This document shows positions 28,282 to 37,529 of a stretch of 64,000 nucleotides of DNA, one piece after another (position 1 is the first letter of the stretch; each line of letters begins with the position of its first letter). The translations under genes were made by a program, and so were the position numbers. Location of the stretch: the NCBI RefSeq assembly GCF_007845635.1, contig NZ_SELG01000031.1, positions 1 through 64,000 on the forward strand, read 5' to 3'. A model generated the notes under the pieces. The model saw nothing but the letters and a program-made list of their open reading frames with translations. It was not told the DNA's origin and ran no database searches. The stretch comes from Apibacter muscae. GTDB lineage: Bacteria > Bacteroidota > Bacteroidia > Flavobacteriales > Weeksellaceae.

Positions 28282-29290
28282 CCCCCCTATTCTTTTCTAA
28301 TGATAATTTAAAAATATTTCCTTTTTTAAATTTACATTTTATGCATTGATAAATCTCTATTATGGAATAAGTAATTACTTCACCTTTATGAATAGTCCAA
28401 GATTTATTATCATTTTTTATTTTTTGTCTTTTAAAGAAAGGTAAAATTATAGTGGAATTATCCTCACTATAATTATTTATGTAATTCTCATACTCTGATG
28501 AATATTCATCTATAACATAGGTTGTTTTTGAAATGTTTTTTATATTTATTTTTGGATTATTAAGTATACATACTTGATTACCGCAAGTATAACAATCATT
28601 AATGATAGAGGTTTTTAAATAATTGTTATCTTCTATATCTCTCCGTACATTGTTTACTTTATTATAACTCTTAATAGTAACAATTAGTTTTTCTGATGTC
28701 ATTTCCACCTCAATTCTAAAGGATTGAGTCGATAAAAATCTTAAATCTATATAATTCCATTTTACTGTAGCATCTCTATCTACTTCTGCTAATGAGCCTT
28801 CAACCACTAAAGAATGTCTATGACGCTCCAAAATTTTAAAATTTGCTTTTATAGCGGCATCGTACAATGCATTTGAAAGCTGGCATAATCCTCCTCCAAT
28901 GGTGGGTAACAAACATCCTTCTCTTATTTCTCTTCCTACGACAAAGCCTCTTGATTTAAGAGGTTTACCTATATACTTCCAAAAACTAAAAGTTTCTCCT
29001 GCTGGTATTTCTAATCCGTTAATTTTTCTTGAAGCTATTCTAAGATTATGAATTTTCCCCGCTGTAAGTATCCTATGCTCCTTCTTTTCATTATTCGTCC
29101 ATAAATCACTTTTTGAAATAGAAACCACTGGTAAATTTTTGAATTGATTTCCTACAGGAAATTTCTTTATTCTATGGAATTTATTTTGAAAATTTCTTTT
29201 TAAACACAATAAATTGGTTTTAACATAAAAAAGAAATGTCTTATACCTACTATGTTTTTGGGCTAATACATTTGCATCATGCTCTTTCAT
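28274..29290 (-). CDS. VanW-family protein, probably frameshifted at its 3' end
   Basis: A 338-residue ORF with the VanW domain at about 75-200: IPAGETFSFWKYIGKPLKSRGF and LPTIGGGLCQLSNALYDAA. A Cys-rich stretch follows (CYTCGNQVC near 235 and CIKCKF near 320), possibly metal binding. The frame ends in Gly-Gly-Gly at a run of 7 G (28281-28287) and a TGA at 28274. With 6 G the frame would continue into the glycosyltransferase-like ORF, so the native product was probably one fusion of about 580 residues. Its start overlaps the aminotransferase stop. VanW roles are unclear (links to glycopeptide tolerance and envelope). Confidence 0.75.
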   Translation of the reverse strand: MKEHDANVLAQKHSRYKTFLFYVKTNLLCLKRNFQNKFHRIKKFPVGNQFKNLPVVSISKSDLWTNNEKKEHRILTAGKIHNLRIASRKINGLEIPAGETFSFWKYIGKPLKSRGFVVGREIREGCLLPTIGGGLCQLSNALYDAAIKANFKILERHRHSLVVEGSLAEVDRDATVKWNYIDLRFLSTQSFRIEVEMTSEKLIVTIKSYNKVNNVRRDIEDNNYLKTSIINDCYTCGNQVCILNNPKINIKNISKTTYVIDEYSSEYENYINNYSEDNSTIILPFFKRQKIKNDNKSWTIHKGEVITYSIIEIYQCIKCKFKKGNIFKLSLEKNRGGG

Positions 29291-30476
29291 TTAAAACCTC
29301 ATTGATAGATGCCAATATAATCTCGCAACCTTTTTCAATTTCTTCTTTAGTGATTGTTAAAGGAGGAGAAATTCTCATATATTCATTTCTGTACAATTGC
29401 CAAAAAACAATTAACCCGTTTTTCATGCATCTTTTAGCTACTTCTAATGTAAATTCAGGTGATTCAAGTTGAACCGCTAACATTAATCCTCTTCCGTTTA
29501 TGGATCGTATACACGTATGTTGTAATTTTTCTCTAAATAACTTTTCTTTTTCATGCACCTGATCCATTAAATCTGTCGTTAATAATTCGTGCATTACAGC
29601 ACATGCAGCGGCGGCTGGGACAGGATTTCCTCCAAAAGTGGTAATGTGTCCCAATTTTGGATTATCTGCCAAACTTTCCATCATTTGCTTTGATGTTGTA
29701 AAGGCACCAATAGGTATACCTCCTGCCATACCTTTACCCATCACTAAAATATCTGGGACGATATCATACCACTGAAAGGCAAATAATTTTCCGGTCCTAC
29801 CAAATCCGGGTTGAATTTCATCTAAAGCCAGTAAAGCTCCTACCTCTTCGCATCTAGATTTAAGTTTTTTTAAATAATTATTTTTTGGAGTTAAAAAACC
29901 AGCAGCTCCTTGGATCGTTTCAACAAATACACCTGCTGTTTTTGAAGTAATTTTTTGTAAATCTTCTTCCTCATTAAATCTTATAAAATCAATTTGTGGC
30001 AATAAAGGCTCAAAAGGTACTTTATTTGTATCCCTTCCGGCTAAACTTAAAGAACCTTGTGAATTGCCGTGGTAGGCATCAATAAATGATATTATTTGTT
30101 GTCTTCCCGTATAACGTTTCACTAGCTTCATAGAAGCCTCAATAGCTTCCGTTCCGGAATTTACCAAATAGGTAGTATGCAACGGATCCGGTAAATTTTC
30201 TGCCAGCATCTTACATATCTGAACTGGTTTTTCCATTGCATATTCACCATAGACCATCACGTGCAAATATTTATCTACCTGGTCTTTAATTGCCTTAATT
30301 ACTTTAGGGTGAGAATGCCCCAAGGTATTGGCAGATACACCAGCTACGAAATCTAGGTATGCTTTTCCATCTTTACCATATATGTAATTCCCTTCTGCCC
30401 TATCAACCTCAAAGCCTGAAGCAAAAAAAGTGGTTTTAGCTTGATATTTAAAAAAATCTTTTTGCAAATCTTCCAT
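29277..30476 (-). CDS. Class-III PLP-dependent aminotransferase
   Basis: A 399-residue enzyme of the ornithine/acetylornithine/4-aminobutyrate aminotransferase family. VNSGTEAIEASMKLVKRYTGR is the PLP phosphate region, DAYHGNSQGSLSL the aromatic stacking site, LALDEIQPGFGRTGKLFA holds the Asp that pairs with the PLP nitrogen, and VMGKGMAGGIPIG carries the Schiff-base Lys. The substrate cannot be told from sequence; there are no arginine-synthesis genes beside it. It overlaps the VanW gene start and follows the Hsp70-operon membrane-protein gene by 72 bases. Confidence 0.9.
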   Translation of the reverse strand: MEDLQKDFFKYQAKTTFFASGFEVDRAEGNYIYGKDGKAYLDFVAGVSANTLGHSHPKVIKAIKDQVDKYLHVMVYGEYAMEKPVQICKMLAENLPDPLHTTYLVNSGTEAIEASMKLVKRYTGRQQIISFIDAYHGNSQGSLSLAGRDTNKVPFEPLLPQIDFIRFNEEEDLQKITSKTAGVFVETIQGAAGFLTPKNNYLKKLKSRCEEVGALLALDEIQPGFGRTGKLFAFQWYDIVPDILVMGKGMAGGIPIGAFTTSKQMMESLADNPKLGHITTFGGNPVPAAAACAVMHELLTTDLMDQVHEKEKLFREKLQHTCIRSINGRGLMLAVQLESPEFTLEVAKRCMKNGLIVFWQLYRNEYMRISPPLTITKEEIEKGCEIILASINEVLNERA

Positions 30477-30547
30477 TCGTTTATTCTATTATTATAATCA
30501 TATAAAAATAAGGGATATAACTTTTACCTAGCTATTTTTGTATTTTT

Positions 30548-32077
30548 TTATTCTTCCGGTAAATATTGATAATTATAGATTATTTTATTTTGTACCATAA
30601 ACATTTTTTTAGGTGCAATCCAATCATATTTACCTACTACATAAAAGTAACTACGATTATTTGAATCAGTTTCAATGATAACTGATAAATCATCTTTACC
30701 CTCAGGATGATCAATATCTATTATTTTCCCTGATTGATTAAAATTTATTTTTCTTAAAGTCAAATCTAAAGAGTCTGAAATTAGTATTGGTATATAATTC
30801 TTATTTTCTTTATGTAATAATTCATGGTATTTATTTTGTAAACTAAATATAAGATCCATTACATTGCTATTAACTTTGACGGATAAGTTCCTTCCAGCCT
30901 CCACCTTAAAATCTACCAAATCATTGTCATTATCTGGGATAGAAATGATTAAAGGATATTTTGAGTTATTTACAAATTGAACAGATGATTCTTTTTTTTG
31001 ATTTAACTTATTTTCTAAAATTAAAAAATATTTAACATCCTTATGCATTACTATTTTACTATTTTTAACCACTTCAAGTGAATCCCAATGAATAGTGGAT
31101 AGCTTATTTCTATTTTCAATAAATATTTCTTTTTCAAAGTTTACTTCCTCTTTAAAATTTTTAATACTATTCTTTTCTTTATCAGTAAAAACTCCTTTAT
31201 TAATTACTGACAAAAATCTTATTATTATAAATAAAGCAAGTATAAATCTAATTATATCTCTCTTTCTTATATTTCTTATATTTCTTATAGAGATATTTTT
31301 TTTCTTATATATTTTATGATTCTCAGAAATTAATAGTTTTAAATCCTCATTAATATTTTGAATAAGTTTTAATTCTTTAATTATTTGATAGCATAATTTT
31401 TTATTTTCAAATTGTATTTCTACTGAAAAATTTATTAATTCAGTAACTAATTTATCTATTTGGTCGTTCAGTGATTCAGGTAGTTTATTTACAAAGTTTG
31501 AAAATGGTTCATTTAACCAATCATTGATCTGTGGTAACTTAGTTACATAAGTATTCTTATTAACATTCTTAAGTATATGAGTTTTGTCAATCAAAAAATT
31601 TTTAAGACTTTCAGTCGCTAAAAATTCATCTTCAAGTGTATCAATAAAAACAAAAAAATCTAGCCATTCGTTAACGAGTTTAAAATTTTTACTACTTAAA
31701 CATTTTTTAAATACTTTATTTATTGAATATGCAAAATAGGGAGAAATAAAAGGTTTAAAATTACAATTTTGTTTATTACATAAGCTTATCCATTTCCCTA
31801 AAATGGGAAGATTTATTTCTTGCCTTTCTAAAAAATTTAGTAAACTTTTGTTTTCCCAAATTTGAAGATGAAAATTAAATCTTTGCAAAAAATCATCTCG
31901 CTCTATTTCTTTAAATATTTGGTCTTTTGAATAATCAAGATTTTCTAAGGTAATGTAGCCTTCCTTTGCAAAGGAGAATTCAAGACCAATAATTTTTTTT
32001 ACTTTTTTTATATCTAAGGATTCTTTATAATCTATATTACAATATTCAAAAAGCCTTATAGGAGATTGATAGTTCAT
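30548..32077 (-). CDS. Single-pass membrane protein linked to Hsp70 operon, unknown
   Basis: A 509-residue protein I do not recognise. The N-terminal ~270 residues are helical, rich in Asn, Phe, Trp and charged residues and probably cytoplasmic; a basic patch (KKKNISIRNIRNIRKRD) leads into one membrane segment at about 277-297 (IIRFILALFIIIRFLSVI); about 210 residues of beta-rich sequence follow, probably on the far side of the membrane. There is no J-domain HPD. Its ATG overlaps the Hsp70 stop (TAATG), which indicates coupled translation and suggests that it works with the Hsp70. Could be a membrane receptor or substrate adaptor for the chaperone; this is inference. Confidence 0.6.
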   Translation of the reverse strand: MNYQSPIRLFEYCNIDYKESLDIKKVKKIIGLEFSFAKEGYITLENLDYSKDQIFKEIERDDFLQRFNFHLQIWENKSLLNFLERQEINLPILGKWISLCNKQNCNFKPFISPYFAYSINKVFKKCLSSKNFKLVNEWLDFFVFIDTLEDEFLATESLKNFLIDKTHILKNVNKNTYVTKLPQINDWLNEPFSNFVNKLPESLNDQIDKLVTELINFSVEIQFENKKLCYQIIKELKLIQNINEDLKLLISENHKIYKKKNISIRNIRNIRKRDIIRFILALFIIIRFLSVINKGVFTDKEKNSIKNFKEEVNFEKEIFIENRNKLSTIHWDSLEVVKNSKIVMHKDVKYFLILENKLNQKKESSVQFVNNSKYPLIISIPDNDNDLVDFKVEAGRNLSVKVNSNVMDLIFSLQNKYHELLHKENKNYIPILISDSLDLTLRKINFNQSGKIIDIDHPEGKDDLSVIIETDSNNRSYFYVVGKYDWIAPKKMFMVQNKIIYNYQYLPEE

Positions 32078-34632
32078 TAGCCAATACCTGTACCTTTAAA
32101 TTTTTTGTTATCTTCTTGTTTATAGTAATCACTTTGTTTGGTGAGATATATTAAATCAATCATTAATCTTTTAAGTTCTTTATAATGGCTGTATTTAATA
32201 GCATCTTCCCCTGCTTTGATCAACTGTTGGGCTGCTTTGTAATTTTTATATTCTTCTGGTTGTAGTGATTGTAATGCATAAAAACGTCCGGTAATATAGG
32301 TATAGGTGTTCCACAATATTTCCCATTGTAGATCTTCTAATAATTCTATGTTTTTTTGTAAAAATGATGAATTTTTTGATTTTAAAATATCATTTTCTTT
32401 TTCAATTATCTTAGTATATCTTTGGCTAAGAATTTCTTTATTTTCATCGGCCGAACTTAATATTTCTTCAATGTATTCTTTAATTTCTATATACTTAAAT
32501 TGTAAGTTGCTTAATCGTTCTTTTCCTCCTATTTTATCAACTTCCTGAGAAATTCTTGCCATAGTATCTGCCAGTATATAACGTTTATCTGTAGCATCAT
32601 TTTCCTTAAGAGTCATTAATTGTTTTCCACTTATTTCTAATTTTTTAAGGAGATTTTCTAATTCTATAGCCCAAATTTCATTTTGGTTAAAATTGAAATC
32701 TTTTAGATTTTTTCTGAGCTCTTTTTCAAGGTCTTGGTATTGTTCTTTTAACCGTGATATACTTATGTGTTTTTCAGATATAGAAAAATTATTTGTAAAT
32801 TCCTGCTGAGTCATTACTAAAAAGGTATTTACTTTTAACTCTCTATCGTCGGAAATTGAAATTTGAATTTCTATATCAGAACCTTTAATAAGGTCTGAAG
32901 TTAAGTCTTTTCCTGTGATTTCAATACAACCAATGGGAAGGTTTGAGATAGCTCTTGCAAACCGATCTCCTTCTAATAAATTTATAACTATACTATCTTC
33001 AGAACCCTTTACAACTGTCTTGGATACTTCTCTATATAAGGTTTTTTTTAAGGGTAGTATACTGTTTTTTTCAAAGATTACTTCTAATTTAGTTTTATAA
33101 TTTTCTTGATCGTCAATTTCTATGCAAATATCTTTAGGTAAAGGTTGTCCCAATATGTGGAATTGTCCTTGATTAATGGAAAACTCTTCCGTGAAAGAAT
33201 TTATTTTCTCTCCATTAGAAGAGTAAATTTGCATTATAAAATGGTTGAGTGTATTGGTAAGAAGGGGTAAAAATTCTGTGAATTTAGATTTTAGAGGGAT
33301 TAAGCCGGTATCAAACCCTCCATCCATTCGCATGATTCGATAATTTAATCCTTGATAATCTCCTTCTACTTTTACCAACAATACCTCTTCCTCCTCCTTA
33401 CTCATTTGACTAAATCCTAAGTTCAGTTTAATATTTGGTTTCTCCTCTTGGGGGTCACCAAAATTTTCTAAATTCTCTAAGAAATCATTACTTTCTTGAT
33501 TATTAATAACCATTTTCACTTTTTCTGTAGGTGTGTAAAACTTACTAGCAGCATAAAAACAGGCTCCAACTGCTACGGCTGTAGTAGGATCAATACTATT
33601 ATTTACTGGTATTCCAGTTTTTATATTTAGCTGTTCTCTTACCCATGGAATATAAGTACTTCCTCCTACCAAAATTATTTCATGAATATCTTGCGGTTGA
33701 AGGTTATTTCTGTTTATAATGGTTTGTAACATTTCCAAGGTTTCTTCGATTTTAGGAGATATTAATAAATTAAAATCATCGACTGAGATAGGAAATGTTA
33801 AATCATAAAATACACCATCAATTTCCATAGATAAATCTATTTCTGATTTTGCTTGTGTAGATAATTCCTTTTTAACTTCTTCTGCTAAATAGAGTAAATG
33901 ATAATAAATTTTTTCGTACTTGCCGTGCTTAGTCATTAATTGTTCAGCAAAATCAGATATTCCTGTCTTTTCTACTATTTTTGGAACTATTAAATGTTCA
34001 ATGATTAAGGCATCAAAATCTACACCTCCTAAAAAATTATTTCCCTCATGATCTTTAATCTTCATTTCACCCTCTTTAATTTGAACCAAAGCTATATCAA
34101 AGGTTCCTCCTCCTAGATCATATACCAACCAATTCCCTTCTTTATCTTCCTTGGAATTATTAAAGTAGGCTAAACTAGCAGCTATAGGTTCTTGTAATAA
34201 AAATACTTCTTCAAACCCGGCTAATTTTCCTGCTTCTTTGGTTGCATTGGTTTGCATGGTATCGAAAGAAGCAGGAATGGTAATTACTACCGCCTCTGGG
34301 ATCTCGTTAGTGTGTATAAAATTCTTTAATTCTCTTAAAATAAATGCTGAAAGCTCAATGGGAGTTACATTTTCATCTAAATTTACTACGTAAAACCGAT
34401 CATCAGTACCCATTCTTCTTTTAAAGCCACTAAAAACATTTACCGGATCTTTAACAATATATTCTCTTGCTTTATCGCCTACTAGTGTACGTTCTTTTCT
34501 AAAGGCAACGACTGAGGCTAATGTATCTTTATGTCCTATAGGGTTTTTATATAATACAACTTTACCTTCCTCGTATTTACCTATTAATGAATTAGTTGTA
34601 CCTAAATCTATTCCAAAATTTACAGTTTTCAT
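32077..34632 (-). CDS. Large Hsp70-family chaperone with extended C-terminal half
   Basis: An 851-residue Hsp70 relative, much longer than DnaK (about 640). The ATPase domain is intact: GIDLGTTNSL (phosphate 1), VYDLGGGTFDIALV (phosphate 2), ILVGGSTYIPWV (adenosine), and LQEPIAASLAY. After about residue 400 the canonical interdomain VLLLDV linker is absent; instead there is an acidic linker (QEEKPNIK), an extra beta domain (about 410-500), a substrate-binding-like beta region, and a long coiled-coil-like helical tail (about 640-851). It follows the small GrpE-like gene by 20 bases and overlaps the membrane-protein gene. Confidence 0.82.
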   Translation of the reverse strand: MKTVNFGIDLGTTNSLIGKYEEGKVVLYKNPIGHKDTLASVVAFRKERTLVGDKAREYIVKDPVNVFSGFKRRMGTDDRFYVVNLDENVTPIELSAFILRELKNFIHTNEIPEAVVITIPASFDTMQTNATKEAGKLAGFEEVFLLQEPIAASLAYFNNSKEDKEGNWLVYDLGGGTFDIALVQIKEGEMKIKDHEGNNFLGGVDFDALIIEHLIVPKIVEKTGISDFAEQLMTKHGKYEKIYYHLLYLAEEVKKELSTQAKSEIDLSMEIDGVFYDLTFPISVDDFNLLISPKIEETLEMLQTIINRNNLQPQDIHEIILVGGSTYIPWVREQLNIKTGIPVNNSIDPTTAVAVGACFYAASKFYTPTEKVKMVINNQESNDFLENLENFGDPQEEKPNIKLNLGFSQMSKEEEEVLLVKVEGDYQGLNYRIMRMDGGFDTGLIPLKSKFTEFLPLLTNTLNHFIMQIYSSNGEKINSFTEEFSINQGQFHILGQPLPKDICIEIDDQENYKTKLEVIFEKNSILPLKKTLYREVSKTVVKGSEDSIVINLLEGDRFARAISNLPIGCIEITGKDLTSDLIKGSDIEIQISISDDRELKVNTFLVMTQQEFTNNFSISEKHISISRLKEQYQDLEKELRKNLKDFNFNQNEIWAIELENLLKKLEISGKQLMTLKENDATDKRYILADTMARISQEVDKIGGKERLSNLQFKYIEIKEYIEEILSSADENKEILSQRYTKIIEKENDILKSKNSSFLQKNIELLEDLQWEILWNTYTYITGRFYALQSLQPEEYKNYKAAQQLIKAGEDAIKYSHYKELKRLMIDLIYLTKQSDYYKQEDNKKFKGTGIG

Positions 34633-34651
34633 AATAATGACTTACTAATAA

Positions 34652-34963
34652 TTATTTATTTTCAACTAATACAATTCCTTTTTGAACTAAAGTAACTCCT
34701 TGATTCTGTTGTTTATAAATAATTGGTTTTATTACCTGAGTAATCTTCATATTTGTTGATTCTTTACCTACAAGGTTAGCTTCACAATCTGTACGAGTTT
34801 CCGAATATTTTTCTCCTAAGGGTACAATAATTTTATAACCTTCATCTTCAAAAATTGATAACATTCGGTTAACATTTCGCTCAATCTTACTGTATAAATT
34901 TTCTTTTTCAGCTTTTTGCTTAATTTCAATAAGTTGATTAATTAATAGAATAGAGTTATTCAT
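34652..34963 (-). CDS. Small GrpE-like protein (head domain), putative nucleotide exchange factor
   Basis: A 103-residue protein. The N-terminal ~40 residues form a helix and the C-terminal ~60 resemble the GrpE beta head: FEDEGYKIIVPLGEKYSETRTDCEANLVG, then ITQVIKPIIYKQQNQGVTLVQKGIVLVEN, comparable to the GrpE pattern of an Fxx.Gv-P-Ge-..hEa start and a GY-...-lRpA.V.V end. The long dimeric coiled coil of normal GrpE is missing. It directly precedes the Hsp70 gene, which supports the role. The similarity is my reading of the sequence, not a search result. Confidence 0.6.
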   Translation of the reverse strand: MNNSILLINQLIEIKQKAEKENLYSKIERNVNRMLSIFEDEGYKIIVPLGEKYSETRTDCEANLVGKESTNMKITQVIKPIIYKQQNQGVTLVQKGIVLVENK

Positions 34964-34982
34964 AGTATGTACGTTTTGATTA

Positions 34983-34990
34983 CAAAATTA
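34983..34990 (-). promoter_or_regulatory. -7 box for GrpE-like/Hsp70 operon
   Basis: TAATTTTG on the minus strand, 19 bases before the ATG of the GrpE-like gene. Confidence 0.4.
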
Positions 34991-35279
34991 CTTAATTCAT
35001 TTTTTACATTTTAATTTAATACTAATAAAATAAATGATATCACTTATAAATGCTTTTTATTAGGTGAAAAAAATTTAAACTATACAATTGCAACATAATT
35101 TTATAAAAAAATCTAAATAAAGATGAATAACTTTATATGTTTAAGAATATTTACTTTCATCTAAACACAATATCTACTATTTAACTTTATATATTTTGTA
35201 ACTCACAAAAATTTAAAATGTTTGTAAAGACAATATTGTATAATGTTAAAGATTAATTCAATTAATACAATATTTTTTA
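34991..35279. other. Spacer between divergent Hsp70 operon and SGNH lipoprotein gene
   Basis: AT-rich DNA without reading frames or strong hairpins; it holds the two divergent promoters. Confidence 0.5.
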
Positions 35280-35287
35280 TATTTTTG
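35280..35287 (+). promoter_or_regulatory. -7 box for SGNH lipoprotein gene
   Basis: TATTTTTG fits TAnnTTTG and is close to the coding start, leaving a very short leader. Confidence 0.4.
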
Positions 35288-35305
35288 TGAAAAATATAAA
35301 ATACT

Positions 35306-36175
35306 ATAAAAAAATTATTGTTATTCACATTAATTATTAATTTTTATTTAATTTCTTGTAAATCAGGAGACAAGAATGAATCTACTAAACAAGAAGAAAT
35401 TACTTACAAAAAACCAACCCCACCTAAATCAGAAGGTCCTATAAGAGTTTTATTCGTGGGTAATAGCCATACAGAGTTTATAATTAGCTATCCAAAAATT
35501 CTTGAGGCCTTAGCCAAAGCCAATGATAAAAAAGTTGAAATAGAAACATTATTGGAAATGGGTGTAAGCGTTGATAAAATTTTATCTTATAATAAAAGCA
35601 AAGCTGAAAAGTTATTTGCTAAGAAGGATACAGATGGAAATTACTTCGATTATGTAATTATTCAAGAATCTACTCCTGTTGCTATTGATGAGACAGATGA
35701 ATATCTAAATGACAGTAAAAAAGTAATTGAGCTTATTTCAAAAAACAGTCCAGAGGTTGCTACATATATTTATGAACTAGCTTCTCCATTTAATGTTACA
35801 GATAGTGATTTTAATAGCATTAAAGATCATTTAAGCAAACGTGCACAAGAGGTTGCTAAACAATTGACTAATGCTGAGGTATTACCTATAGGAACTATAT
35901 TAGCTTCTGCCTACAACAATGATAAGGGTTATACTGCTGTAAAAGATGGCAAAGACCTATTACGTAATACAGATAATTCTAAACACCCTTTAAATGATGC
36001 TGGCTTTTTAAATTCTATTGTAATTTATAAATTTTTATTTGGAGAAACTCCTAAAATCCCTAATCAATTGCCTTTAGCTAAGGGAAATGAGCCGGGTAAT
36101 TTTATTTTACAAGATGTAGATAAAGCAGTATCTAATCCGAAAGCATTAGAAGAAATTGCTGCTTCTTTTAAATAA
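35306..36175 (+). CDS. SGNH/GDSL-type hydrolase lipoprotein
   Basis: An exported esterase-like lipoprotein. Block I is VGNSHTEF with the nucleophile Ser, and block V is DNSKHPLNDAGF with the Asp-His pair; length about 285-289. The lipobox is LISC, so the mature protein is anchored through Cys. Start is unclear: an in-frame TTG at 35318 leaves a signal peptide without a positive charge, while an ATA at 35306 gives MKKLLLFTLIINFYLISC, a textbook lipoprotein signal; I give the latter. A GTG at 35287 would give the same signal if one A of the 7-A tract (35308-35314) were missing. Substrate unknown. A bidirectional terminator follows. Confidence 0.75.
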   Translation: MKKLLLFTLIINFYLISCKSGDKNESTKQEEITYKKPTPPKSEGPIRVLFVGNSHTEFIISYPKILEALAKANDKKVEIETLLEMGVSVDKILSYNKSKAEKLFAKKDTDGNYFDYVIIQESTPVAIDETDEYLNDSKKVIELISKNSPEVATYIYELASPFNVTDSDFNSIKDHLSKRAQEVAKQLTNAEVLPIGTILASAYNNDKGYTAVKDGKDLLRNTDNSKHPLNDAGFLNSIVIYKFLFGETPKIPNQLPLAKGNEPGNFILQDVDKAVSNPKALEEIAASFK

Positions 36176-36190
36176 TATTTTTACTAGAAT

Positions 36191-36234
36191 ACTAAAAAAA
36201 GCATTAGGAATTAGTTCCTAATGCTTTTTTTAGT
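36191..36234. terminator. Bidirectional terminator
   Basis: A perfect 20-base inverted repeat (36191-36210 with 36215-36234) with a 4-base loop and A/T runs at both ends, between the convergent lipoprotein and efflux-operon genes. Confidence 0.9.
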
Positions 36235-36246
36235 TATAAATATTTA

Positions 36247-37524
36247 TTAAAATTCAATATCCCATATTCCTGATACTCTTTCCAATTCAATTAAGGAAGA
36301 TGCGTAGTTGAAAATAGTTTCGTAATAGCTTTTTTGTACATCATTATGGGTTCTTTGCGCATCTAACAACTCCAATAATGATGTCTCTCCTCTTTGATAA
36401 CTATACATTTTACCTTTTAAAATTTCTTCAGCCTGTTTTAACAAATGATCTTTAAATTGTTTTACTTGTTTTTGAGAGGTATTATAATTATTATAGGCTT
36501 GAGTTATTTCTGTTTGAATTTGTAATTCAATTTGTTTGTATTCAAGATTTGATTTTTGTATCGTATATTCTGCAATCTTTTTTTCTCCTTTTCTATTATT
36601 AAGAAAACGTAGTGGAATATTTAATCCCGCAACAACCCCTGTATGATAAGGAGATGGAGCTTCTTCATTCGTGGCTTTACCATTGAGCTGTAGTCCAGCA
36701 CTTATTCCTAGATCCATGATTCTATTGGCATTGGCTAGTTTTAACATTTCTTCTGAAACTTTTACATTTTGTATCCCAGCCATTGCGTCTGCTCTATTGT
36801 TTTGCGCTGTTGTTATTAATTGCGAAAGATCAAAATTTCTATCAAATTTATTTAAGTCCCCTTCTGTCATCCACCATTGATCTGTTTGAGATTTTCCCAT
36901 AACCAGGGATAAATTTATTATCGAATTTTGCCACTCCGTTTCTGCTTCATAAATCTCATTAAGCATAGACTGTGCTTCAAATTTACTTTGTCTTGCATCA
37001 ATATGCGCGATTACACCTAGCTTATAACGTAAACTGTCAGACTTTGCCAATTGTTCTAACATATCATAAGATCTTTTTTGTACGTCTAATAGTTGTTTGT
37101 TTTGCAAGGTTTGTAAGTAAAGCAATGTTGCATCTGCTCTAAGATTATTATAAAAATTTTGTAATAAATACTTGTTTAGCTCCACTTCACTTTTAGCTAG
37201 ATTAATTCTAGCTTTTCTTTTGCCTCCTAATTCTATGGTCCATCCCAATCCTATTTCCATAGAATTCCCCATGCTTTTATTATTGCTTCCTCCCTCTAAA
37301 CCAAGTTCTACATCTGGAATTATTTTAGCAACATCAATTTCAGCTTCTGCTAAACTTACATTAAATTTTTCGGCGGCATATTCCAGATTATTTTCCGCAA
37401 CTTGCTTTATAAACTCGCTATAGGTAATTATTTGACTTTCTACTTCTTGCCGTGTTTGCGATTGAGTGTGTAAAATGTTTATTAAAAACGAAGCTGTAAA
37501 AAATATGGATTTTATTATTTTCAT
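36247..37524 (-). CDS. czcC: TolC-family outer-membrane factor of the metal efflux pump
   Basis: A 425-residue protein with a signal peptide (MKIIKSIFFTASFLINILHTQS) and the two-fold OEP repeat of TolC channels; QLITTAQNNRADAMAGIQNVKVSEEMLKLA and YQRGETSLLELLDAQRTHNDVQKSYYETIF are the conserved helical parts. It is the last gene of the czcB-czcA-czcC run, 5 bases after czcA. It forms the outer-membrane exit duct for the RND pump. The symbol is by position and homology. Confidence 0.85.
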   Translation of the reverse strand: MKIIKSIFFTASFLINILHTQSQTRQEVESQIITYSEFIKQVAENNLEYAAEKFNVSLAEAEIDVAKIIPDVELGLEGGSNNKSMGNSMEIGLGWTIELGGKRKARINLAKSEVELNKYLLQNFYNNLRADATLLYLQTLQNKQLLDVQKRSYDMLEQLAKSDSLRYKLGVIAHIDARQSKFEAQSMLNEIYEAETEWQNSIINLSLVMGKSQTDQWWMTEGDLNKFDRNFDLSQLITTAQNNRADAMAGIQNVKVSEEMLKLANANRIMDLGISAGLQLNGKATNEEAPSPYHTGVVAGLNIPLRFLNNRKGEKKIAEYTIQKSNLEYKQIELQIQTEITQAYNNYNTSQKQVKQFKDHLLKQAEEILKGKMYSYQRGETSLLELLDAQRTHNDVQKSYYETIFNYASSLIELERVSGIWDIEF

Positions 37525-37529
37525 ACCGT

